DNA of 54,392 nucleotides, taken from Mesostigma viride (lineage: Eukaryota > Streptophyta > Mesostigmatophyceae > Mesostigmatales > Mesostigmataceae). Below are positions 11,427 to 21,460 of the stretch, piece after piece; position 1 is the first letter of the stretch; each line of letters opens with the position of its first letter. The DNA is taken from contig RPFO01000133.1 in assembly GCA_009746045.1 (NCBI GenBank), positions 1 through 54,392 on the forward strand, written 5' to 3'. The translations under genes and the position numbers were made by a program. The notes under the pieces are model-generated. The model was not told where the DNA came from. It saw nothing but the letters and a program-made list of their open reading frames with translations, and searched no databases.

Positions 11427-11512
11427 CCGTATGATTTGCGTATTATACCCCGTATGGCGTATTATACACCATACCCATGGGCCCCGTATGATTGCGTATT
11501 GCGTATGGCTGT
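11427..11512. repeat. short CGTATTATAC iteron insertion, MITE-like
   Basis: About 85 bp built from GCGTATTATAC and CCCGTATGATT motifs. A relative lies at 14795-14872. There is no coding capacity. Confidence 0.45.
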
Positions 11513-11576
11513 ACACTGCTTCTGGTGGTTCTATATCCCCTGAATTGCGTCGTGTGGTTCGAGATTTATCTTTATT

Positions 11577-12045
11577 GCTTGCAGATCGACCACCCGTTGA
11601 TCGCAACTTTGCGCAATTCGTCGACGACCAGGTCGAGGATTGGGAGCGCATTTTGCAACACGTCCGGACCATCGTTGTTCCGGCACACAGGAGCGCCGAC
11701 GACATTGAGCAAGAGCTGCACGGTCTGCATGGTCGGAATACAGACTGTGATCACAACATTAGTCGACCGGGTGCGTGCGGAGTTGCATGGTGGCCATGCA
11801 GGCGAGAAGGAGCTGCGGAGCCAGCTGGTGCGGTGCGACGAGAGTTCGTGCAGGCAGCGGCAGGTTGGGAGCGCAACGTGCGTTCGCAGGCGCAATTGGC
11901 GACGAGGGATTTGCGGCAGGACCAGTTCGACGTGAGCGACGAGTGCATGGCGGAGCGCTACAGGCGGCTAGCAGATATCGAGGCGGCTGAAGGAGCCATC
12001 GCTGGAAATCAGCGTGCGACGCGGCCACGCGGGTCGACAGGGTAG
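11577..12045 (+). pseudogene. possible N-terminal gag remnant
   Basis: The frame reads LLADRPPVDRNFAQFVDDQV and later a charged helical stretch (RDLRQDQFDVSDECMAERYR) to a stop at 12043-12045. An internal change of frame near 11760-11830 is likely. Assignment to gag rests on position ahead of the RG-rich gag piece, not on a recognised domain. Confidence 0.35.
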
Positions 12046-12608
12046 TCGACAGGAATCCGGAGCGGAGGAGAGTGCCTCTTCAGGAATTGCCCCAACCTCT
12101 TTGCGTTCGTGTGACGCAGTGGGAGGAGTTCGCCTCGCGTGGTTAAGACATGCAGTGACCTTGAGGTATAGGCGCTGTGGGGGTCGCTGATCTAAGTGAC
12201 GAGGAGCTTGGCGACCGCGAGGTGCCAAGGTATAACCCGCGGGGTGGTGACGACGGGTTGTCGCCTGTTTACTACGCCAACGGTGACGACGCTGCATCAT
12301 CGCAATTAAGCCGACAGCGGGCTGACGACGGTGCTGCTGGCAGCAGTGTGCCAGAGCCGTCATCAGTGTGAGCGACAGCGACAGCGACAAGTAAAACCAG
12401 GTGGCGCCCGCGGGTGGCCGTGGTGGGCTTGACTATAAGTGGTAACACTTGTCATCTTCCTTCTTGTTCAGCAGCGTATATTGCTTTAATTGTTGTTTGG
12501 CCACTTGGCTGATCTATAGCAGACCTCAACAAGCGTACCCATCATGAGCGAGGGAGCATCCGACCAACGAGGACGTGGGGTCGGCTTTGAGCGGCGCGGC
12601 GCTGATAT

Positions 12609-13537
12609 ATGGATGGACGCGGTGGACGAGGTGGAGGGCCTGCACTAGGGGACCAGGCTGGTCTAGAGGATGATCAGAGTCAGGGATCTCAAGGCGCACA
12701 GAACGCGCCAGCAGCAGCCCAAGCAGCGCCTAGGCGGCCGACCGTAGCCGAGGGGTACGCGGTGCTAATAAGCCAATTTCAGTCAATCAAAGACAATTGG
12801 CAGCCCAGAGACGCGGAGAGGATGCTAGAGGATATGAACTTGTACACGGACATCTACACCGGTGACAAGCTTCGCGGCATTCTGGCGTCCAGTGCCTACA
12901 TATACGGCAGTCGGCACGGCGGCTGTTTAAGTTTGTCCGGGAGCGCCATTCAGCGGGGGATACCTGGGCCGTTTTCATGACGCGCCTCAGGGTGTTCCTA
13001 AGTGATAAGAGGACCATAGATGGTTCTCACTTGAAGCAGGAGTACCTGGACTACAAGCCCATCAAGGGTCAGTTGGTGGTCCACGCATTTGAAGACTTCT
13101 GCAAGCTGAGGGAGGACGCCATGGCTAAGGGATTCTTCTGTGCAGACAGAATGGCCATGGGTGACTTTCTCAAGTCACTGCAGCTGGATCCTATCACGAT
13201 GGACAATGTGTCCATCCACATGCGCCAAGTCCATGGCTGGGCTGCCATGACGGACCAGCTGTATGAGTGCTTCAGTGGCAAGTATGTAGGCGGGAAGCGC
13301 CCACGTCAAGGTGACGATGAGGCAGCTGAGCCTGCAGTAAAGTCCATGAGGGGATCGGGCCACGGGGGTCCAGCATCCTCAAGGGGGCCTGAGACCTCGT
13401 TCAGGGGTCGAGGAAGGTCCAGGAGGGGGCGTGGCAGAATGGCTGGACGGGGGACATCTCCGAAGTCGGGACATCCACAGTCCCTGTTTGACTTCAAGAG
13501 GGTGGGTGGTCCTCCCAAGGCTGGGCCCAGCAGCTAG
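12609..13537 (+). pseudogene. gag capsid/nucleocapsid remnant of the copia-type element
   Basis: Two overlapping frames (12609-12980 and 12977-13537) together give a capsid-like helical region (VAEGYAVLISQFQSIKDNW; FEDFCKLREDAMAKGFFCAD). It continues into an Arg/Gly-rich basic tail (SFRGRGRSRRGRGRMAGRG). Just downstream, 13571-13615 encodes a degenerate zinc knuckle (CYFC then GKGHFRNEC) split between two frames. These features fit an RNA-binding gag. A frameshift near 12975 and stops after 13537 make it nonfunctional as sequenced. Confidence 0.5.
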
Positions 13538-14339
13538 TGGGACCTCACGGGACCGTCAGTCAGGTGGAATGTTATTTCTGCCATGCAGGGGAAGGGTCAC
13601 TTCAGGAATGAGTGTCCCTCGGACCTGAGGCAGGAAGGTCAGAGCAAGCCAGCCCAGGGTGGCAGCAAAGAGAAGGCTGGTCCATCCCAGGACAAGGGCA
13701 AGGGCAAGGCTGTTGATCATCAGTTGACTTGAGCCTGCACACGTACATCCCTGAACCCTGGATCGAGGGTGCCCCCAGGGGTGTGTAATATAGCTGCTAG
13801 TGAAGGCAGTAAGGGGCAACCCCATGCTCTAGTGATAGAGCCCATTGGACACGATGGCCGGGCAAGCTTATTGGTTAGTAACCACAGAGAGTATGCCAGC
13901 TGTAGCTGCAGTGGTTACTCGCCAACGTGCCCGCCATGGCGGTGCTGAGCCTGATCGAGGTATAGGACCTGGTGCTGTGGACCCAGGTGGATCTCAGAAG
14001 CATTCTGACCGTGCAGGACTGGCACAGGATGGTCAGGATGAGGATAGGACTAGCTGGAGACAGTCTGACAGGCACGGCCCTGGTGCCTCCTGTACATAAG
14101 GGATCTGTACATACCTTGAGTGCTAATAATGACAATAAAAGATTTTCTCCCTTGTATGACATTGCCTCAAGGTTGCATACCATGTTTGGTGATGCAGCTC
14201 AGTACGTCTTTGCAGGTTACTTAGACGGCTGGGAGGAAGTGAGTTGTACTCCAAATTTGCCAACAGGTTGCTCAAGCTTGCAGGTGCAGGCTAGTTGCTA
14301 GAAAGTCCAAGCAGTCTCATGCCAGGTCTCCTATTTTGC

Positions 14340-14794
14340 AGCCAGGTCATGTGCAGGTGGATATTCAGAGAATCAGAGTTTTGAAGCTGCTGGTGGCAGT
14401 GGACAGATATACCAAGTATACAAGACCCTAGAGATCCTGCCTGACATGCATGGAGAAGCCTACGTTGATTGATGCTCTGAAGTTGACTAGGAGCAGGTAC
14501 CCTGGGTTGGAGTTGCTGCAGTGTGACATTCACTTTTGATGAGTACTGTGAGAACCTGCCAGAGTTTCCAGAGTTGCTGATTACACCCAGGGAGAGCCAC
14601 GGCCAGCAAGGGGAGGTGGAGAGAGCCATCCAAGAGATCAAGACTGTGCTGCTGGTGGAGAGGATACCCAGGATGTCATCTGCCATTGTGACATCTGCAT
14701 GGCTACGTTCGGTGGAGTACAGGCTGAACCTAAGGACTCCCATGTTCTTTGGTGACATTGCCATCAATCCTCTTATGCTGCATACCACACCGTT
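14340..14794 (+). pseudogene. copia-type integrase remnant
   Basis: Pieces in different frames carry VAVDRYTKY (first Asp), LLQCDIHF then FDEYCENL (second Asp) and ITPRESHGQQGEVERAIQEI (catalytic Glu in GEVERA), the D-D-E order of retroviral integrase cores. Stops interrupt the frame near 14430, 14473 and 14538. The end is cut by the short repeat at 14795. Confidence 0.55.
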
Positions 14795-14872
14795 TTCGTA
14801 CGCGCTGCTCGCGTATCGCGTATAATACGCGCGATACGGCGTATAATACGGCGTATGATTATACACTGAGGT
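14795..14872. repeat. second CGTATTATAC-type short insertion
   Basis: About 78 bp with repeated GTATAATACG and CGATACGGCG motifs interrupts the copia pol frame. It is related to 11427-11512 when reverse complemented. Confidence 0.45.
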
Positions 14873-15326
14873 GCCCCCAGCAGCCAGTTTGGTGATTCCA
14901 GCTGTGTTGCACCCCAGCAGTATTGGCATAACTCACCGGAGCCTTGCTGCACACTCTCCTTTGACATATGACCAGCTAGTCCAAGAGATGAGCTCGCCTA
15001 CTTTGTTTGAGGCTTGGAAGCTCGCCTTCTCCAAGGCATTGGAGGAGTGGTTGCAGTTTGAGTGTACTGCACCAACAGACAGGCGTCCCCCAGCATTAAG
15101 GAAGCTTGCTTTGAGATTTGTGCTGAAGAGGAAGGTTGTGGATGAGATATCAGTGCCCAATGTCAGGCCTGTCCTGAATGAGTATCATGGCACGGGGAGT
15201 CTGCTGGGAGAAGCTAGAGCTGACTACACGCCGGGATTGCTGCATGACACGCCGTGGTGGAGAATTTTGCTGTGTCTATACGTGGGGTTGCTGAACAGGG
15301 GAGCAGCTATGTCATCAGTGCTGCTG
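14873..15326 (+). pseudogene. copia-type reverse transcriptase, N-terminal half
   Basis: The frame shows SPLTYDQLVQEMSSPTLFEA, WKLAFSKALEEWLQFE and LRFVLKRKVVDE, matching the start of copia RT (W..A...E...L, then W.F..K). It runs into the LTR-like dimer at 15327. The sequence resumes at 17507 with GACTTCAAGAGGGC (DFKRA), the expected first palm motif. Confidence 0.6.
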
Positions 15327-16411
15327 TGTCGCGTCCGTGATCTATCACGTCCGCAATTCAGATTTTAGCGTAATTCTGACGTCCGCAGCCTTGTGCGGGT
15401 TGCTATACCGCGGCCCGGTACTGACGCCGCGGATCTCAATTGTACTCACGCGCCAAGTCTGCTGAATTTGCTGACGGAACTTTTGGGCGGACCTGAATTT
15501 CACTGACATTCGTCACAAGGGCAGTTTGCCGAATGCTGGTACGCAGCAAGCCGGCGAGGCACTGAGCAGATGTGCAATTTCAGGATTTCAACGTGGGACA
15601 CCAGACACAAATGCAAGGAAGCCCCAGGCGGTGCCTGGCATAGCCGACAGATTTGCCCTTGTATATTTGTGTTCGCTTGACAGATAAAGCTTGAAGTTTA
15701 GCTTGTCGGAAATTAGACAATGTTATGATTGGCTGATGTCTAAAGTGGCGCTAGTGGCGCCAGCCGCCAGGTTTGAGCTTTGAGCAGTATAGAAGGATGA
15801 GCAACGAACCATGGTGGTCGTTGTTCGTCCGTTTCTCTCCCTCACAACTGGTTTGTTGTCTTCATGGGGTGAAATAGTTCGAGCAGCCCGGAGCAGCCCC
15901 CGTGAGTGGTTGCATGCAGTCAGTTGCCATGAGGATGGACTGACGGATATGACAATGTATTGGTTTTGTTAAGAATGTGTGTAAGACTGAGAACGAGACA
16001 AGGGACAGGGCCTTCGGGCACCCTGGTCGTCGTTGGCAAGAATGCCAGTAGGAACTAGGTCGGGAACACACGCGCACTGCCGCCACAAGGGGCCTGCAGT
16101 GGCGTCAACCAAGGGACCTCACAGCTGCTCTTATAACTACAACATTACAACTCGACACTCTTTGTAATTCGTCATGTATCTCATTGGAATTGAAATGTCT
16201 TTTGGTTGCTTTAATGATAAAGCATGGTCTCAAGAATCGGCTGGTTGGGCCGGATTGCCTGTCATGAAGGTGGCGGTGCCATAAAGGACCGCACCTTTCA
16301 TTCTCATTTTAGCTAAGGTGGCATATCTCACACATGATTACTGCTGATAGTGGATGCATTCCAAGTAGCGGTAATGACCAGTCCAGGATGATATGGCACG
16401 CAAACGCGACA
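15327..16411. repeat. dimer A, unit 1 (LTR-like, 1085 bp)
   Basis: It starts TG and ends CA with short inverted termini TGTCGCG/CGCGACA. Inside are a TATA-like GTATAGAAGG near 15786, a conserved leader block from CATGGTGGTCGTTGTTCG, a GTGAGT potential splice donor (15901-15906) and an ATGATAAAGCAT block near 16213. Confidence 0.8.
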
Positions 16412-16413
16412 GC

Positions 16414-17502
16414 TGTCGCGTCCGTGATCTATCACGTCCGCAATTCAGATTTTAGCGTAATTCTGACGTCCGCAGCCTTGTGCGGGTTGCTATACCGCGG
16501 CCCGGTACTGACGCCGCGGATCTCAATTGTACTCACGCGCCAAGTCTGCTGAATTTGCTGACGGAACTTTTGGGCGGACCTGAATTTCACTGACATTCGT
16601 CACAAGGGCAGTTTGCCGAATGCTGGTACGCAGCAAGCCGGCGAGGCACTGAGCAGATGTGCAATTTCAGGATTTCAACGTGGGACACCAGACACAAATG
16701 CAAGGAAGCCCCAGGCGGTGCCTGGCATAGCCGACAGATTTGCCCTTGTATATTTGTGTTCGCTTGACAGATAAAGCTTGAAGTTTAGCTTGTCGGAAAT
16801 TAGACAATGTTATGATTGGCTGATGTCTAAAGTGGCGCTAGTGGCGCCAGCCGCCAGGTTTGAGCTTTGAGCAGTATAGAAGGATGAGCAACGAACCATG
16901 GTGGTCGTTGTTCGTCCGTTTCTCTCCCTCACAACTGGTTTGTTGTCTTCATGGGGTGAAATAGTTCGAGCAGCCCGGAGCAGCCCCCGTGAGTGGTTGC
17001 ATGCAGTCAGTTGCCATGAGGATGGACTGACGGATATGACAATGTATTGGTTTTGTTAAGAATGTGTGTAAGACTGAGAACGAGACAAGGGACAGGGCCT
17101 TCGGGCACCCTGGTCGTCGTTGGCAAGAATGCCAGTAGGAACTAGGTCGGGAACACACGCGCACTGCCGCCACAAGGGGCCTGCAGTGGCGTCAACCAAG
17201 GGACCTCACAGCTGCTCTTATAACTACAACATTACAACTCGACACTCTTTGTAATTCGTCATGTATCTCATTGGAATTGAAATGTCTTTTGGTTGCTTTA
17301 ATGATAAAGCATGGTCTCAAGAATCGGCTGCATGGTTGGGCCGGATTGCCTGTCATGAAGGTGGCGGTGCCATAAAGGACCGCACCTTTCATTCTCATTT
17401 TAGCTAAGGTGGCATATCTCACACATGATTACTGCTGATAGTGGATGCATTCCAAGTAGCGGTAATGACCAGTCCAGGATGATATGGCACGCAAACGCGA
17501 CA
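16414..17502. repeat. dimer A, unit 2 (LTR-like, 1089 bp)
   Basis: Head-to-tail copy of unit 1 with the same landmarks and one 4-base insertion. Confidence 0.8.
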
Positions 17503-17935
17503 GCTGGACTTCAAGAGGGCATTTTAAGAATCTGATCCAGAAGTGGCCAGGAGGGTGTGGACGCATGGGATGAGCCTTATTGTGTTGAGTTGCCTGCTAT
17601 CTGGAAGCTGGAGCTGCATCAACATTTCCTGGTTATTCTGAAGGGCCTGGAATTAAGGACTCAGGTCGAGCCCTATCATCTGGAGACTCACGCTGCAGGA
17701 AGCTCTGATCAGTGAGTGTGGCTTGAGAGTGTCTTCAGTTGATCCCTGTTTGTTGCTGGCCCAATGGGAGGGTCTGCCAGTGTATGCTAGTTTGCATGGA
17801 GATGATCTGCATTTGCTAGCCCCCACGACCTGGCTGAAGAAGTTTATTCCTGTCATTGAGTGGCAAGTTTTCACTGGGCAAGGAGCTGTGGCAGGAACCC
17901 AACAAGCCTGTAGTGTTCTGTGGAATGCAGGCTAG
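17503..17935 (+). pseudogene. copia-type reverse transcriptase, C-terminal part
   Basis: After DFKRAF, frames broken by stops give LRSSPIIWRLTLQEAL, VSSVDPCLLLAQWEG and VYASLHGDDLHLLAP, corresponding to the copia RT segments G..QSP..W, S..D.C.F and Y.DD (here a HGDD variant). It is clearly decayed. Confidence 0.55.
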
Positions 17936-18052
17936 AGTCGGTGGCCGTAAGTTTACTCAGTTGGACAAGGATTCAAGTGAGCAAACTTTTGGCGCGCAAC
18001 GCGCGGCTTGTTCAGGAACTGTAGACGGCAAATCGAAAAATGCCTAGGCACT

Positions 18053-18136
18053 TTTGGATTCGCCTAGGCTTTTTTTTTTTTTCAGGACTAGATCTGAACA
18101 AAAAAAAGCCTAGGCAATTTTTTCAGGACTAGATCT
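18053..18136. repeat. palindromic AAAGCCTAGGC repeats
   Basis: Copies of a motif with A-run, GCCTAGGC and T-run, then CAGGACTAGATCT, form perfect or near-perfect hairpins. Related copies lie at 31637-31770, on the far side of the LINE region. Confidence 0.7.
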
Positions 18137-18786
18137 CAAAGAGACAACCAGCGCAGGCCAGAAATCGGGAGAATCCGGACCATGGTAGCTCGAGCCTGCC
18201 GTTATCTTTTCCGCGTTTTCGAGTCGTTCAGGATGATGAAGATGAATGGTGATGGAAATGTGTATCCTTGTGCATTGAAATTATGGCTGGCTTACGTGTG
18301 GAGCGACTAGATGACCTAGACGGTGGGGCCGGAAACAGCATGCTTGATCAGGGCGTGTGTTTCGAGCCTAACTGGCCGGGAGTGTCTAGTGGTGAGCACC
18401 ATTGCTGCGATCGCTCTCCCACCATTTACGAGGAAATACCCGCAAATGGAAAACCACTGAAAAGGTCTAGCTAGTCAGTCATCACGTTAGCCATGCCATG
18501 ATTCCAAACGTCCAAGAAACTGCACACGGTGCAAAGGCAAAAAGCCGGAGGACAGCACTTTCAAATGTGCGGCGGGAACCAAAAGCCCGCGGATGCCAGA
18601 AAACATCGTGTTGCGGCAGCGACGCGACGATGTGGACTGTGGACAACGAATCCAGTGCCAAGCTCGGAACGGCCGCAAAGGAGATCTGGCATCACAGGGT
18701 TCAGATGTGCGGAGATACTATGCGATCCAGCCGGTCCACGACCTGTTTGTATAGAGCTTGTGCCAAGGGGCAGCACCGAACAGATG
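18137..18786. other. no clear gene; possible 5' portion of the LINE
   Basis: Frames here are open in places but unlike known proteins. If the LINE at 18787 is full-length at its 5' side, its endonuclease N-terminus should lie here, but I could not recognise it. Confidence 0.3.
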
Positions 18787-19986
18787 TGGGTGGCGCACCC
18801 TCAATCACGTACAAACCCCTTTCACGAACAGCTACTAGAGCTTAACCTACACGACCTACTGCGATCCAGGGACAACGACCACACTTGGCTTGCAACACGC
18901 GACGGTCACCGCATCACACGCCGTCTAGACAGAATCTATGCCACGCACGCTTGGGCGGACCTTGTATGTCATGCTAGGGTAGATCGCTCTATCACTCTTT
19001 CGGACCACTACCCTTGTATTATCACCTTAACGCACCACACCCCACCGACGCGGGGACCCGGTATCCCCCGCTTCAACCGAGACTTATTGAGGGATCAAAC
19101 ATTCACGGCTCAAGTAAAAGCTTTTTGGCGAGAGTGGGTGGCCAGCATCCCTCACTATACCGATCATTGTCGATGGATGCAAGCCGGCCTACAACATGTA
19201 TTGCAACTTTCCAAGATATACACTGCTGAGCTTAGACAACAGAAAGGCCATGAATACCGATGTTACGAACGTATTGTCAACCGTCTACAACTTAAGCAAA
19301 CACTCACTACATATGACATGGCGAAAATGCAACAAGCCCAGCTAGCCTTGGACAAACTGCGATACGAAAGACACGCTAGCGCCATAGATGCGGAAAACCT
19401 TTGGTGGCACACAACGGGGGAAAAAATGAATAAAGAATATTTTGCACTCCTCCCCAAGCAACGAACACACACGCTGATAACTGAAATTCACGACGACCAG
19501 GGCATCCACACCGACACCCATTCCATACTAAACAGCGGTCATCAATATTTTACGAAGCTATTCCGAAGTAAACCGCACCCTCAAGCACCTCAAGCTATCC
19601 ACCAAGTCCTTCAGGCGATACCACGGCGCCTCACCACCACGCAGCAGCAAGAACTAGATCAGACACCCACACAAGCTGAAACACAGGCTGCTATGCTCAA
19701 AATCAAACTCGGCAGTGCACCCGGAGTGGACGGCATCCCTGTAGAATTTTGGAGGAAGTTTTGGCCCGACCTTTCTGCCGGCTTTTACAAATGCGTCCTC
19801 GAAGTATGGCGCACAGGTATCGTCCCTGGCAACTGGGCAGAAACCGCACTAATCCTCATATTTAAAAAGGGGTCTAAAACTCAATGGCAAAACTACCGTC
19901 CCATACGACTACTCACGGTTGCGTACAAAATCATCAGTAAAATACTACAACTACGCATTTACACAGTACTCGACGACCTAATCGGT
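18787..19986 (+). pseudogene. LINE ORF2, endonuclease end and RT fingers
   Basis: Recognisable are the end of an APE-type endonuclease (HTWLATRDGHRITRRLDRIY, then LSDHYPCIITL, where the SDH is the conserved catalytic triad end), a long helical linker, and RT motifs KLGSAPGVDGIPVEFW and LILIFKKGSKTQWQNYRPI. It is cut after TVLDDLIG by the chromovirus. The frame is intact across this stretch. The N-terminal half of the endonuclease is not recognisable. Confidence 0.7.
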
Positions 19987-20720
19987 TTTAACACGTATGG
20001 CTATTGAGAATAGCGCCTTAATGATTGAGAATGAATGCGAAAGACCTTTGACTTCCTATGCGTCACAGCGCACGATGGTGGCTTAAGAATACTTGTCACA
20101 CAATACGAATAAGCTCAAACCCGGAAAACCGGTTTCGTATATTACAATGTCACCACACAGATTAAAACACTCAATGCGGGAAGACTTACACCCAGTAGGC
20201 GAGGGATTCACACTCGAGCCCACAGGAGATTTACACTCCAGGATTAAGCGATGGTAAATAATCTGTAGAGCAACGTGGTAAATTACGATACAAGGTCCGG
20301 ATTGCTGGCATAGCTCGTGCCTTGCCTATTTTGTCCCTTCGTCCCCGTTGGTGGCTGCGCCTGGCGCTGCCAACCAGGCATGACGTGAGGTCCGCGGGGA
20401 CGGGCTTCTCGAACCGTCTAGAACACATTAAAGACCAGTACGGCTAGAGGCCTCTCCTGAAAAATATCCAAATGTCCGTAGGTACCATCATAACGCATGT
20501 GCAGTGCCACTTGGCTGTCCCGTAACTCCCGTTCAGGCGCTAGGTCTGCCTACGGCGCAAAGGCCAAGTTCGTCAGCAAAACTTCTACACTTACTTCCAC
20601 ACGGATTGCCTCGGCTGCCAACTATACTATGGCCTCGGCACTGGCGCCGGATTACGGTCGGCGCCGATCGACCGGGACGGATAATTTATACCACAAATGG
20701 CATGTTGCATCCGTGCAACA
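19987..20720 (-). repeat. chromovirus 3' LTR (734 bp)
   Basis: On minus it starts TGTTGCACGG next to the polypurine tract and ends CGTGTTAAA at the TCGGT duplication. It pairs with 27714-28452. Confidence 0.85.
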
Positions 20721-20733
20721 CACCTCCCCCCCC
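20721..20733 (-). promoter_or_regulatory. polypurine tract
   Basis: On minus, GGGGGGGGAGGTG directly precedes the LTR start TGTTGC, the expected plus-strand priming site. Confidence 0.75.
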
Positions 20734-21273
20734 AACAAAAGAGGCGGCTACTCCTGTAGCCGGGACTTATAAATGACTGTATACATGGTCACTGTTCCCT
20801 TCCAGGGCACGCATCGATCGTGCCAATTGTCACCGTCCGTTGGCGATGGTTTACGGCGCCGGGCGGTAAGGGCTCGGGCGGTGACCCCCACGAGCGGAGC
20901 CCCCACGGCCATGCCCGCGCAGAGGTGCGGCCGGGCGTTGACGCCGGTGGACACGCTCAGCCGGCGCGGCCTCAGCCGGCTCGGGAAGAGGCAGGCCATT
21001 GGCCTGGACTAGGGCGGGCTGGAAGGTGAGTTGCCGCTCGCCGGCGCGTGCATCATGGCGTTTGGCCAGGTTGACATCCCGCAGCGCCTCCAGTGGGAAA
21101 ACGCTCAAGAAGGCGGCGAGGAACTTGTGTCGGGTGAGGGACACCGAACCTCCTGTCCAAACGATACCGCACCGAATAACTCGCCCATGGACCCCTGGGG
21201 CGGGGCGGCCTGCATCAAGGCTGCCAATGCACATGCAAGGAGCATTACGCAAAAGGTAGGAGAAGGGCCGGAA
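20734..21273 (-). other. chromovirus 3' noncoding region
   Basis: About 540 bases between the chromodomain stop (21274-21276) and the polypurine tract. GC-rich open frames are present but resemble nothing I recognise. Confidence 0.4.
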
Positions 21274-21460
21274 TTATGCCAACCCTGCCCGGGCTTTATA
21301 CTCCTGTAGCAAGCGTGCACAGCCCGTGAGTCCAGCCTCAGCTACCCATGAGTGCTCTAGCTCTGTTTGGGAGAACTTCCACTTAAGGAGGTACTCGCGG
21401 CGGCGGCCTCGATTGCGGTGGGCTACAATGTCCTCGACCTCATCCTCGGGTCGCCCGTCT
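21274..21460 (-). CDS. chromodomain at the end of chromovirus pol
   Basis: In the frame next to the integrase, from about 21460, the sequence reads EDEVEDIVAHRNRGRRREYL, then LKWKFSQTELEHSWVAE and CARLLQEYKA to a TAA at 21276-21274. This is the standard chromodomain order (VE.I..HR..rg..EYL.KW, then SW, then c..ll.ey), which in chromoviruses steers integration to marked chromatin. One aromatic-cage position looks altered: KF where KG[YW] is common. It needs a one-base frame change from the integrase frame, which otherwise stops at 21423. Confidence 0.7.

Larger units (their letters stand above)
15327..17502. mobile_element. LTR-like tandem dimer A with GC spacer
   Basis: Two near-identical units, 15327-16411 and 16414-17502, each begin TGTCGCGTCCGTGATC and end GGCACGCAAACGCGACA, and are separated only by GC. 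The whole dimer is flanked by GCTG (15323-15326 and 17503-17506). Removing the dimer and one GCTG restores the copia RT frame (codons for VLLDFKRA), so the 4-bp target duplication and the insertion boundaries are secure. The units differ by a GCAT insertion near 17330 and appear otherwise almost identical. There is no internal coding domain, primer site or polypurine tract between them. Confidence 0.8.
11540..17935 (+). mobile_element. decayed Ty1/copia-type LTR retrotransposon
   Basis: Gag-like, integrase and reverse-transcriptase remnants occur in copia order (integrase before RT) on the plus strand: gag pieces 11577-13537, integrase about 14340-14794, RT about 14873-15326 and 17503-17935. 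Stops and frameshifts are frequent. A 2.18-kb dimer of an LTR-like unit interrupts the RT at 15327-17502, and a small repeat interrupts it at 14795. No terminal LTR pair of its own could be recognised, so the ends are approximate. Confidence 0.6.

Noticed and set aside
15862-16086. 74-residue minus-strand frame repeated in both A units, with a similar C-terminus in B
   Set aside because: Similarity follows from the conserved leader block on the other strand; no domain and no consistent start.
15327-17502. Ordinary LTR pair of the surrounding copia element
   Set aside because: The units lie inside its RT frame with their own 4-bp target duplication, so they were inserted later.
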